Under the pieces are notes generated by a model. That model was given only the letters and a program-made list of their open reading frames with translations, had not been told where the DNA came from and ran no database searches. The translations under genes and the position numbers were made by a program. A DNA stretch of 60,000 nt, taken from Liolophura sinensis (lineage: Eukaryota; Mollusca; Polyplacophora; Chitonida; Chitonidae). Below, in pieces: positions 12,801 to 22,746 of the stretch (the first letter of the stretch is position 1; each line of letters opens with the position of its first letter). The stretch is from contig NC_088301.1 in the NCBI RefSeq assembly GCF_032854445.1, forward strand, positions 20,889,808-20,949,807, written 5' to 3'.

Positions 12801-15800
12801 GTGTGCCAGCATGGCGCATTGGCCCAGAAGCCTCTCACCAATGCAGTCACTGTGAGTTCAAGTCTAGCTTATACTGGCTTCCTCTCTAGCCATATATGGG
12901 AAAGCCTGTCAGCAACCTGTGGATGGTCGTGGGTTTCCCCCTCTGGAGAATAAGCTGTAATTGAGTATTTTTGTCCGCTGACATCACAGTATACTATGAA
13001 TACAAAGCCCATTATCGCACATTTATCCATACTTAGAAATTATGTTTGTTGGGCAAAACCAGGCTTTGTCTTTCATATTTTAATAGATCATTAGGGAAAC
13101 TGAACTGCAGCTGTTTAATTAACAGCCACTGACCAGGTAATGGCCATGTGTTGTGACCAAAGTACCAAACATTTGGTTTCAATAATTATGAGGGAAAATG
13201 TTAAATTTATTGTTTTGGATGATGGATTGAAAGCGTAATTTAAATATTAAAGTCATCATTCATGAATATAGTAAAAGAGGAAGATATTTTAAGACATGGC
13301 CTTAGTTTTTGTAAAATCCATGAGATCTGAAAAGGTGGAGTTGCCCAAAGCTTAAAGTTATGATCATTGGTAAAAAAATTTTGTCTGTTTAAGAAAATAG
13401 CATCACAGTAGACGTAGTAGTTGTCTATGCTCAAATAGGAAATTGGCTAATTTTTTTTTTTCAAGAAAGTACATGTGCACTGACCCTTATTTTCAAAACT
13501 CGTGAATATGACTGAAAATGTTATGTATGGGGTAAGATGTATAGGTTAAACCATGCAGTACTGAAAGTCATTCTTTATGGCTCTTAAAATTCGTTCTCAA
13601 CTTCTGCCTAGTCAAACTGAAGATTGAGTTCAGTTTTTCCCTGCTTTATGTATGTACTGAGGACTGTTTATATCCAGCAGGTGTATATATACTCATCATT
13701 ATATGATAGCTTTTAAAGGAGAAGAAAACTTAAAAACATGACACTGTGCTGAAAACAGCACATTTTTTTCTATCTGGTGCTGCCTGCTGCATAATTTTGC
13801 CATGTTTCCTCCCCATACACCTAAAGCCTGAAAACGACAAAGCTGGCATAAATTGCTGAGTCCATGGCATCTTCTATCTTCAACATCCTGTTTAACATAA
13901 AAATTTATGTTGGGGATGTGTTGCCTCCCAGCCGGTGAGAGTCGTCAAAACTGCCGGCTTGTTCGTGTAAACTCGGAACCTACGTCCAACATTCCAGTTT
14001 CCCGATCATCATGCAGAAAACGAATTGTACTGTTTGCTACCTTCTGGGAAGAAGAGTTCTACCAGAAATGTACGAACTGCACTTCGGCAGTTTCCGATGG
14101 CAATTCTCCTCCTAACACAGAAAACTTCAGGACTAGTTCTTAGGCAAAATGGAGACGCCCACAGCAGATTTTGGGGCTGACTTTATATATAATATATCAG
14201 CTTGAGGTACATATTAGAATTGTTTATGGCATGCACCTGCGAAGAAATGCATACTCTTTTCAGTGGTATTTGATTGATATTTAATTTTTTTTCTCCTTTA
14301 ACATAGGGGTGCAGTCAGTCCTTTTATTTCTGAAAACCTTGCTAAATATTACACATTACTTCTTTGTACAGTATTTGTGTTATATAATGAACTCCATTTA
14401 CGCACACGCTATAAAAACAGGCCTGGGTTTCATGAAGTACACCTTAATAGCTATTAATAAGCCCTTAACTACCATAACTTCTGTTTTAGATATATGAAGT
14501 GCACTTAGCTGAAGGTTACTAATAGCACTAAGTATGCATTGTAAAACTGGTCTTTCGTTTGCTATTACATTGTATATATATAACAAAAATATTTTGCTGA
14601 CTTTTCATCTTGCTTTGTGTATTGGTGGAAAAAAGGGATTTAAACAAGGAAGTCTTTAAAAATAATGCAAATGCACACATTATAAATGATGAACTGGTGT
14701 ATTGCAGATTGTAGCAGTGTGCATGTACCTTCCATTCTTTTGTGTAACTTATTTATTTTATTTGATTGGTGTTTCACGCCGTACTCAAAAATATTTCACT
14801 TATACCAGGGTGGCCAGCATTGTGGTGGAAGTTTGGGATTAAACTAATGACCATCCGCAAGTTGCTGCAAGCCATCTTTTGTGTAATAAAAAAGTTCCAC
14901 TACATTTGTACGTACATAAAAAGTCAGAATGACAAATAGATCATGAAATAGGGAGCGGACTCTCATTTAGCAATGACACCAGGTCACAAGAGAATGTTGG
15001 CTGTGGACATCGGTGATATCTGGTGTCACCAACAGGTTTTAACTTTTTGTTCTGTTCTGTTATTTGTTCCAATATTTGACCAAGCATTTTGATGTCTTAA
15101 ATCTAGTGCATCAGAAATGAGAATTTGTACATATTTGTGTATTTTGTCATGCCAGTTGGCTGCTTCGTGAAGAGTTTATCCTGTGATAAATACTGACATG
15201 ATGAAATAAGACTCTCAACAGTGTTTATAACAATATAGCTGACTTTACCTTTGATATGCTGTGCCATGATTTGTAAATTTATGGCTTTTTTTCTTCTTCT
15301 TGTTTTCTTGATGAAATGAACCATCCTGTTTTTTGCAATAAGATGTTCATGGAGCATATAAAATCCATGGTAATGTTATGTGTGTGTTTAGCCTTTGGTA
15401 ATATGGTGTATGTCTCCTTTTATAACATCAGGATTATCCACTTGCCTGTGGTATGTTAACAAGCTTTCTATCCTTTGGTTTGGTTTGGTTTGAATAGCAT
15501 ATTACACCAGATATCCAAACTGGACTCAGTAATACATTCATTAGTTTTACATATAAATCAGCTGGTCACAGTAACTTTCTAACCAATAACTGTTCAGTAG
15601 TAGTGAAAATGCCCTGTAACTGTGTCTTCTAATGTAAACAAACACAAATTCACATTGTCACATGCCCCATTTATGATTTCACGTCATCTTACACCCAGGC
15701 CCCTAATTGAATGAATGGCCCTTAGTAAAAGATAGGAGGCCCGTGTTAAAGATAGGATTGTCAGGTATTAGATTAATGGACAGAATGAAACACAGACAGA

Positions 15801-16617
15801 AAGACTCAACATCTTATAATCACAGATCAAGATCTGACCTTTGCTTCGCATCAGTGTGTGGCTGCATTCTGTTTATTATTTTAGGATTTGAGATACATGC
15901 ATACATGTATGTGGCTTCCTTGATTTGTTTTTGTTTCATTAGCTTGATAACCAGTTAACTGCATTGTATTATAACTTGAAGTTGAAAACTGAGTGTTTCC
16001 GGTGCTTATCAGAGTGTATTCCCAACAGAGTGGACCTACCATTTGCCTGGAATTCTGGGATGTCTTAAAGTTGTCTCAAATTAACATTAGAATGTTGCAC
16101 AGCGTGTAACTGTTATTTATATAGTGATGATTCTACCAACTACAAGTATGTAGAAGCTATGTTCTGTTCTGTTCTGTAAAATTTAAGAATTACAGGAGAG
16201 ATCTTTTCTTATTACAAAGATTTACTTTCTCTGTTTGCTGTGTATTTGTTGCAGTGCATTCTTAGTGCTTTATGTTGCTTATTCTTCTCCAAATTGGCAG
16301 TTGAAGTAGTGTAAGCTGTCCTCAAAGTGCAGTGTCAATGTAACATTGCACCTCACCTGCTTTGCACCAGCAGGTTTGATCATTCAGTGTACAGTTATAT
16401 TAGAGGGAAATATTACACATTGCCATGACACAATGTCAGATAAAACTGCGCTGACCATGTTGACCTTTCGTTGTAGCTTTGTATTAAATAACAAACAAAT
16501 TATTTAGAATAACAAACATGAATTGAATCAGTTGTGCATCTTTCCTTCTGTCTTGTTACCATTTCCAGACATTAAATGTGTAGTAAATGGGTTTGGTAAT
16601 AAAAACTTTCTTCTTCT

Positions 16618-16648
<31 letters not shown>

Positions 16649-18782
16649 GGAACATAGATTTACAGCTCTCTATATGCCTCAATAATTTTATCTTCCCGGT
16701 TCACTATAAATTGAACACAATATAATATAATATAATCTTGTTTTTTATCTTTACTTCAGACACCTCATCAGCTCCTCCGATCTCTTTCTTCCCTTCCCAA
16801 CTAAGTCCAGACGAGAGGAGTGCGGACTGCAGGATGGTGCACATAAGGTACAACTGCTAGTCTGTCCTGAACAACTCTCATGTTAGCACTATAAACACCA
16901 TTTTAATTTTTATGATGGTGGCCAGGTTTCTGGGCTAAGGAGTGCCTAGGGTAAATCTTCTCCAAGTATCAGACACATCTCCTAAGCTGAATTTGAACAC
17001 ATAGCCTCATTGGCAACCCAGTGCTTTAACTGTCTGAGCCAGTGAGGCCCCCAGTGATGTTCACATTACTCTCCCCGGTCATGTTCAGAATACACTCCCC
17101 CATTGTGTTCACGATGTTCGGATTACACTCCCTTATCATATTTGGAATACTCTCCCATGTCATGGTCGGATTACCCTCTCATACCTTGTTTAGATTACTT
17201 TCCCCAAATCATGTTCAGATTAAACTCTACTTTCATGTTCAGATTACACTCCCTTACCTTGTTCAGATTACTTTCACTAAATCATGTTCAGATTACACTC
17301 CCTCATCATGTTGGGATTACACTCCCTTACCTTGTTCAGATTACTTTCCTCAATCATGTTGGGATTACACTCCCTTACCTTGTATGGATTACCTTCTCCA
17401 AATCTTGTTCAGATTACACTCTACTTTCATGTTCAGATTACACTCCCTTACCTTGTTCAGATTACTTTCACTAAATCATGTTCAGATTACACTCCCTTAC
17501 CTTGTATGGATTACCTTCTCCAAATCTTGTTCAGATTACACTCTACTTTCATGTTCATATTACACTCCCTTACCTTGTTCAGATTACTTTCACTAAATCA
17601 TGTTCAGATTACACTCCCTCATCATGTTGGGATTACACTCCCTTACCTTGTTCAGATTACTTTCCTCAATCATGTTCAGATTACACTCCCTCATCATGTT
17701 CAGATTACACTCCCTCATCATGTTCAGATTACACTCCCTCACCTTGTTCAGATGACTTTCACTAAATCATGTTCAGATTACACTCCCTCATCATGTTCAG
17801 ATTACACTCCCTCATCATGTTCAGATTACACTCCCTCACCTTGTTCAGATGACTTTCACTAAATCATGTTCAGATTACACTCCCTCATCATGTTCAGATT
17901 ACACTCCCTTACCTTGTATGGATTACCTTCTCCAAATCTTGTTCAGATTACACTCTACTTTCATGTTCATATTACACTCCCTCACCTTGTTCAGATTACT
18001 TTCACTAAATCATGTTCAGATTACACTCCCTCATCATGTTGGGATTACACTCCCTTACCTTGTTCACATTACTTTCCTCAAATCATGTTCAGATTACACT
18101 CCTTTGTCATGTTCAGATCGCACTCGGAGACCAAGTGGTGGAGACATATCAGTGTTATGCATGTAGCAGACAGGTAGCAATTTTAACACAATACTCGGAC
18201 CATAATGGACAGTCATTTATTGCTATTAAAAATATTCTCAGTCATGCGTTTTCGCATTACCTCAGTAGGCGCCAAATTCACTGTCAGACTCGGGTCAGTA
18301 CTGTTACCCTCAGGCCATTACTGAAGTAACACGAAAACAATTCATCATAGTTTTGGGTAGTTTCGTAGTTTTGTGGAAGCAGAAGATGATAAAATAGTTG
18401 TATGCACTACGAAGCACTGAAACTATCATATCAAATGGCTAGAGACATTCCTATCACTTTTCCAGACAGTTTCATGACTAAAAGCTTCTTTTTTATTTTT
18501 GGCTTATTGGTCAAATCTAATTCTAAAATCTCACCTGGGTTTAATTTGCTCTGATTTCACCTCCAGTAGTCTCCTGACCTAATCCCAGAGATTGCTGATG
18601 ATTTCCTCAGAGAAGCCACAGGTTGACTGCAAAACTATGAATTCATTAATCACATGTATTACAGGTATAAATGTTTGTGCTTTGTTTTGCAGACTGAGCC
18701 CGGTTTGACTGATTCTCCAGCATTCCGACATAGGACCGTGCCACTGGCCAGCCGGTTTAGCATGTACTGGATGGACCCTTGA
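2358..18782 (+). CDS. 3' part of unknown multi-exon host gene (8 exons, about 448 codons)
   Basis: Eight exons with GT/AG sites chain in consistent phase: 2358-2542, 3244-3410, 4239-4456, 5789-6139, 6655-6847, 12392-12446, 16760-16847 and 18693-18782. The total is 1347 coding bases including a TGA stop. The 5' end lies left of the window. The encoded protein is Ser/Pro/Lys/Arg-rich and probably mostly disordered. The first exon gives a more ordered segment with the motif VRRYLRG preceded by a Val/Ala helix; exon 5 has a strongly basic run (KKPRRRRKKSKRKSS) that could be a nuclear localisation signal; the last exon ends in RFSMYWMDP. I do not recognise the family. Introns of 5.5 and 4.3 kb separate the short exons 6 and 7. 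The phase agreement across seven junctions is the main support. Confidence 0.7.
3244..3410 (+). CDS. Host gene exon 2 of those visible
   Basis: Acceptor GGTTTTTCAG ends at 3243 and donor GAAG|GTAAGC is at 3411. Joining in phase 2 keeps one open frame that encodes a Ser/Pro-rich linker with a repeated VKREPGP / VQRELGP motif. An alternative AG at 3265 would give a frame that stops at 3332, so it is rejected. Confidence 0.65.
3711..3826 (+). repeat. SINE family B fragment (body)
   Basis: The sequence GGTTAGAGCAAGGAAACA and the following GACTGGTTGGCCCG...GTCAATATAATGTGACTG match the body of the fuller copies at 21,593 and 25,528. The tRNA-like head and the 3' tail are missing. Confidence 0.7.
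4239..4456 (+). CDS. Host gene exon 3 of those visible
   Basis: Acceptor GTGCCTACAG ends at 4238 and donor AAAG|GTAGAA is at 4457. It enters in phase 1 and leaves in phase 0. It encodes a Thr/Ala/Pro-rich low-complexity segment. Confidence 0.65.
5789..6139 (+). CDS. Host gene exon 4 of those visible
   Basis: The acceptor GTGTATTTCAG ends at 5788 and the donor AAAG|GTAAGAA is at 6140. It contains 117 complete codons in phase 0/0 and is the longest exon. It encodes Ser-rich then His/Pro-rich sequence with no domain I recognise. Confidence 0.7.
6655..6847 (+). CDS. Host gene exon 5 of those visible (acceptor uncertain)
   Basis: The donor CCAG|GTAAATG at 6848 and the Ser/Lys/Arg-rich frame are clear. 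The start is less so: an AG at 6653-6654 is the only acceptor that agrees with the phase-0 end of the previous exon. The stronger-looking TGTAG at 6632 would need phase 2. A missed micro-exon would also explain this. The basic run near its end resembles a nuclear localisation signal. Confidence 0.55.
6987..7134. mobile_element. MITE-like inverted-repeat element
   Basis: CTTTCACAAAACTTTGTAAA at 6995-7014 is mirrored by TTGCAAAGTTTTGTGAAAG at 7109-7127, with few mismatches. It is short, non-coding and AT-rich inside. Ends are approximate. Confidence 0.55.
7254..7423. mobile_element. MITE-like element containing 19-base tandem repeats
   Basis: The left end (7254-7280, beginning TTTCTCATAGGGGTCGTAAC) and the right end (7398-7423) are imperfect inverted repeats of about 26 bases. 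Inside, at 7333-7408, four tandem units of 19 bases (TTAGRCCGGCRTAACRTTA) abut the right repeat, so the terminal repeat sequence appears to have been amplified. Confidence 0.65.
9843..9878. repeat. (AT)n microsatellite
   Basis: Uninterrupted AT dinucleotide run of about 36 bases in the large intron. Confidence 0.9.
11681..12317. mobile_element. Inverted-repeat element interrupted by a SINE
   Basis: About 58 bases at 11681-11738 (containing GGCTGATGGACAGAGAGC) are mirrored at 12260-12317 (containing GTAGCTCTCCGTCCATCAG) with about 85-90% identity by eye. The arms flank 520 bases that include a complete SINE A. No coding capacity is seen, so this is probably a non-autonomous foldback or MITE element. 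Confidence 0.65.
11946..12210 (+). mobile_element. SINE family A, full-length, tRNA-derived
   Basis: The head has a pol III A-box-like TGGCTCACTTGGTTAG and a B-box-like GAGTTCAAGCC. The body and the 3' tail ATAAGTGAAATATTCTTGAG ... (AAAT)n follow. Flanks CCCACCATATTGC (11933-11945) and CCCACAATATTGC (12211-12223) form a 13-base target-site duplication with one mismatch. This is the best reference copy in the window. Confidence 0.9.
12392..12446 (+). CDS. Host gene exon 6 of those visible (55 bases)
   Basis: The acceptor CTCGTATACAG ends at 12391 and the donor CAAG|GTAAAT is at 12447. The phase goes from 1 to 2, linking the exons on both sides without a stop. It is short, so the evidence is only splice sites plus phase. 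Confidence 0.55.
12779..12947 (+). repeat. SINE family A, diverged, 3'-truncated
   Basis: It shows the head CTCCATGGCTGAGGTGG, the B-box region CTGTGAGTTCAAGTC and the middle GCAACCTGTGGATGG. The 3' tail is missing, and it is more diverged than the copy 600 bases upstream. Confidence 0.75.
14749..14875 (-). repeat. SINE family A, 5'-truncated
   Basis: In minus orientation the AAAT tail, the ACGGCGTGAAACACCAATC motif and the GGCCACC segment are recognisable. The tRNA-like head is missing. Confidence 0.75.
16760..16847 (+). CDS. Host gene exon 7 of those visible
   Basis: Acceptor TTTACTTCAG ends at 16759, behind a pyrimidine-rich tract; donor AAG|GTACAA is at 16848. Phase 2 to 0. It encodes a Ser/Pro/Arg-rich stretch of about 29 codons. 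A long T run (16620-16648) and the minisatellite at 17.0-18.1 kb flank it. Confidence 0.6.
17040..18120. repeat. 24-base minisatellite, about 1.1 kb, with higher-order structure
   Basis: Variants of CATGTTCAGATTACACTCCC repeat every 24 or so bases for more than 40 units. Blocks of about five units (for example those starting near TGTATGGATTACC at 17,381 and 17,503, 122 bases apart, and again at 17,915) repeat as larger units. Because the unit is a multiple of three, several + frames stay open and give repetitive peptides; these are by-products, not genes. It lies in the last intron of the host gene. Confidence 0.9.
18693..18782 (+). CDS. Terminal coding exon of host gene
   Basis: The acceptor TTTGTTTTGCAG ends at 18692. 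The exon reads in phase 0 for 29 codons and stops with TGA at 18780-18782. The C terminus is RFSMYWMDP. The stop sits in an 8-base tandem repeat (TGATACTC x3, 18780-18803) that also supplies TGA in the other two frames. Confidence 0.65.
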   Translation, partial: TEPGLTDSPAFRHRTVPLASRFSMYWMDP

Positions 18783-21700
18783 TACTCTGATACTCTGATA
18801 CTCTACACATATCAGTTTAACACTTGACAAGTATTTTTGTCACTAAATCAGTATGATCCCAGTTTTATAGACGTATTAGTATATTTTTTAAGACGGCGTG
18901 ATTCAGAATATGTAAAATTTATTAAAATAGTATTAAACATAGTCCGACATTTCTTGTGAAAGGTAAAGTTTTATCAGAATGTTCAGTATATCATAATTTA
19001 TAATTTTATAAAATTGATGTTATAAGATGGCTAGTATTTTGATTGTCCTTGTTTTATAAAGGATAACAGATGTAGATGCGTATGTGCATAGAAACACTGT
19101 CCACACCAGTGTTTGTTGTCAGGTGTTAAGTGAAGAGATGGCTGTGTATATATTTTATTGTTTTTAGTCTACTTATCCCAGTTTAGGTGCTTACCTCACC
19201 AATCAGTCATCTGCAGTCTGTACATATATTTTCACAATAACTCCAGAAAGTATTTTGTTTGATTACAGTATTTTTAAATTTATGTTAGGGGATAATTTTT
19301 AATTTTTTGGGGGGATTTTTTTTTAATATTTCATAGATAATATTGACATGGGTCTCACAGATGGGTATCACTGTGAGTGTAACAGTTTGTGCACAGAATA
19401 TTAAATGACTGAAAACTTTGCCGAGTAAAGTGCAAAACATGTAAATGTCAGAAAATACTTCGTTTGGTGATGAAACTCACAATTTAATATTCAGTTGGAT
19501 ACCTTCCTGTTAAGATGAATAAAACTGGTAGAATCAGGCAAAATGTTCAACTTGGTCATGGACGAAATTTGAGGCCATTTACTGTATTGAACACCTACAG
19601 TAAACTGATATATATGACATTGTAACTGGTTGAAAGTAACAAGAATTGGTGCACTTTGTGAAATTTGTCCCATGGTCCATTTTCCTTATTCTCACTCAGA
19701 GGTTTTGTTCCATACTTGACATCGACAAGTTTCTATAGAACCCACCCATGTTTATGAAGAAAAAAGAGTCTTCTATTTTGAGTTTTCACCATAGTATGGT
19801 TGAAATATTGCCTATGTGACGTTAAGCCATAATCATTCATTCATTCATTCTACATGTATTTTGAATTTTATTGGAATCGGTTACAGTCCTGAACGACTGT
19901 CATACATAGCAAATTTGACGTCATATCAAACAGAAAGGATATCTTTTAATGAGATATCTGATGAGTATTATGTTTGTAAAGTACACCATGTACAGTATTA
20001 ATGTGTGAATGCCATAGATCTATTCCTGTAAGTATACATCAGCTGAAGTGAGCAAATCAGAGTTTAACATTACTGCCACGCACAAAAACAGACATAATGT
20101 TGTCTCATAAGTATGTTTGATAGAAATATTTTCTTACCCTATCATTTTACTTGACGTAGGTAACTATAGTGTAAGCTGTCGTACATGCAGTTTAAAGCAC
20201 TGGATTGTGTACTAGAAGTATATTGCTAGACTATTGTCGACTGAAGAAATGACACACTGCCATAGCATAGATGTGATATTGTCCCATACCTGATGACCTA
20301 GCACTGTACATTATGTATGTGTATATGTCTGATATTTCCCTCAGTGACAACCACTAAAAGCCCCGACACTATTGTGTCTATACATTTATGGTAGCGGAAT
20401 GGGGAAGCAGTTATCAGGCTGTATATAACCTTTAATATTAGAACTGGAATTCAAATTATATTTTCATAGGTGTTTGTATTAGTTTGTACCAGGGAAAGCT
20501 CGTGATAATAACCCGTACAACATTGTGAGTATTTGATTTCTTTTTGACAAAGAAGAAGGTAGAGAATCTGGTTACCTATAGTCCTTGGTTAACAGAAGTT
20601 CTGTGCTTAAATTTCCCATTCAGGCATTTGCCTTAATAGGGAAGTTTCACCTTCGAGCTCATTTTATGGCTGAAAAAAGATGAAAAAAAAAACCCCACTA
20701 GCAGAACTTGAGTCTAGACTAAACTAAATACCTGGCACTTCTAATATACTTTTTAAGAAACTGGGATGTGGTCATCTGAGAAAACTGAACCATTTTTACT
20801 TTGGATAGATTTGTATAATTTGAGAACCTTGCTTTATGTGATAGGAACAGAAGATTTACTTTCTTTACATGTATGGCAGTAGAACCCACAGTATCTTCAT
20901 ATCATTGCGTCAGATTTCGAAATAATAAATGGTGACCAAGGTGTGTGAAATTTTTCTGAATAACAGGTGAAAAGGAAAGTTACCTGCCTCATGAGACAGG
21001 TGAATGTTTTCGCATGTAATTTGTAAAAATTTGTGAAGGCTGAGCACATTTTTATCTGCTTTTTATTGTGAGAAAGGAGCATGGTGTTAATTACTCTGAG
21101 ACAAATGTGTGCTGGTGTAAAAACTTTTGGACAGGTGGGAAAAAAATTACCTATTACATGCCACAGTTAGAAAATTTAATATTTCTACCCCTAATGCAGT
21201 GTTACGATGCATATATATATATTTTTCCTTGTGTTGTTGAAGTTTCACCGACTGTGATAAGTGACACCACTTCTGATTGTTAACATGTTAATCTGTCTCA
21301 AGTTTATTGTGCTGTGGAACAGGCTCATTTATGTATATAAATGGTTTATAAAGTTTGTATTATAAAAGTTTAGTTACAACCTTCTCTCAACATGTTGCTG
21401 TGATGTAATGGTATATATTTTGTTTGTTTTGTTTTTTGTTTTTTTTTCTTTGTTTTTTTCATATTTTTTTTTACTCGACCAAAGATTAAATTATTAGAAA
21501 ACTACAAATTCAGTTTGCTGTTTTCTTCTATTTTTATCCTTGTTATTGTTAATCCTGATTATATCGGTGCAAAGTACTGCATTTTTGTATAGGACAGCTG
21601 CAGTGGCCTTATGGTTAGAATGTTCGCCTCAAAGTCGGGAGACCTGGATTCAAGCCCAGATCAGGTCATACCAAGGATTTTAAAAATGCTACTTGTTGGT

Positions 21701-22641
21701 GCCTCGTTTGACGCTTAGCACTAAGAGGCTAGAGCAATTAAACTTGACTGCTTGGCTCGGTGTCAGTATATTGTGATTGCGTGGGGGTCATGTCAGGTGT
21801 CTTCAGCATGATAATTCAGTGGCAGCAACACTTCGGCGGCATGGACGGGCCCTGCCACAAGAAGACTCTGTATGTGTGCACACACCAAATGACTCCTCCT
21901 CGTCATATGACTGAAAAATTATTAAGTACAACTTTAAACCCCAAGCATACATATTTTTTGCATATATCACATTTATTACATCGGATCACTGCTAAGGTGT
22001 GCCCTGTTTCACAAACTTCTTAAGTTCGTGTACGTAAGCAAAGGTGTTTTGCTTTAGCAGCTTAACAATATACTTATGAAGTGTTTGACTTCATTGTTGT
22101 TGAGAAATACATTATGTTGGACTTATGCAATAAAACAACCAACTTAAGCAATTTACTGAACTGAGGAAATTTTGTGAAATTTTGTGAAATCGTCTGTGTG
22201 ACTTCATAATGTAGGTTGTGCTCAAATCAAGGCTTTATCTCATGATGGCAAAGCTAAAAATGACTTACAGTATTTTACTGCCAAAATTTGCAGAGCAGTT
22301 GACAAGGCCTTTCAGCAAAGATCATAACTAAAACTCAGTTCCTGTTTGTTTTGGGGATGTTTTTCTTCTTTTCTTTCTTACATTATTGCATTAAAGATCA
22401 AAGTAAAAATCGCATTAAAGTTTGATTTATAATCCATCCTTTTCAGTAGACTACCATAGGACATATTTATCAGAAATTTCCGAGTCAGTTCATGATATAG
22501 ACGGACTCTTCTGATTTCTACACACTCCATCTGAGCATGTTGGTTTTATAGCTGAAGACTTGTTAATTTTGTAGTTAATAGAACCTCACAACAGTTCAGA
22601 CTAAGTTGTTTGAGTGTATCTGATATACTTCTCGTTATGAA
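18783..22641. other. Probable 3' UTR and intergenic DNA
   Basis: The beginning is presumably the 3' UTR of the host gene. AATAAA at 19518 and 20924 are candidate poly(A) signals, but neither can be chosen from sequence alone. The rest is AT-rich with one SINE B copy (21593-21955). I see no supported gene. Confidence 0.4.
21593..21955 (+). mobile_element. SINE family B, near full-length, tRNA-derived
   Basis: The head GTGGCCTTATGGTTAGAATG, a B-box-like GGATTCAAGCCC, the body GCCTCGTTTGACGCTTAGCA and a 3' tail ending TTTAAACCCCAAGCATACAT are shared with the copy at 25,528. Its sequence is distinct from family A. Confidence 0.8.
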
Positions 22642-22746
22642 ATCAACAGTGTTTTTGATGCATTCGGCCGATTTACAAATGACCTGGAGGACAACGCTAA
22701 AGCCATCTTCTTCACTTTGAAGCAGAAGTATTGTTGTGGGGATTAG
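22642..22746 (+). CDS. Possible exon or gene relic
   Basis: A 34-codon frame ending TAG has unusually protein-like composition (VFDAFGRFTNDLEDNAKAI) and an AG at 22648-22649 that could be an acceptor. No partner exon is found nearby and the family is not recognised. It could be chance. Confidence 0.2.
   Translation: MNSVFDAFGRFTNDLEDNAKAIFFTLKQKYCCGD

Larger units (their letters stand above)
12447..16759. other. Intron (4.3 kb) of host gene
   Basis: It lies between exons 6 and 7. It contains partial SINE A copies at 12,779 and 14,749, a poly-T run at 16620-16648 and otherwise AT-rich sequence in which I see no supported gene. Confidence 0.55.

Noticed and set aside
17042-18329. Long overlapping + strand frames of 95-192 codons
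   Set aside because: They are translations of the 24-base minisatellite in different frames, with repetitive peptides and no splice or start support.
21593-21670. Possible tRNA gene (A- and B-box-like motifs)
   Set aside because: It is the head of a SINE with a diverged cloverleaf; the same holds at 11,946, 25,528, 40,139 and 45,200.
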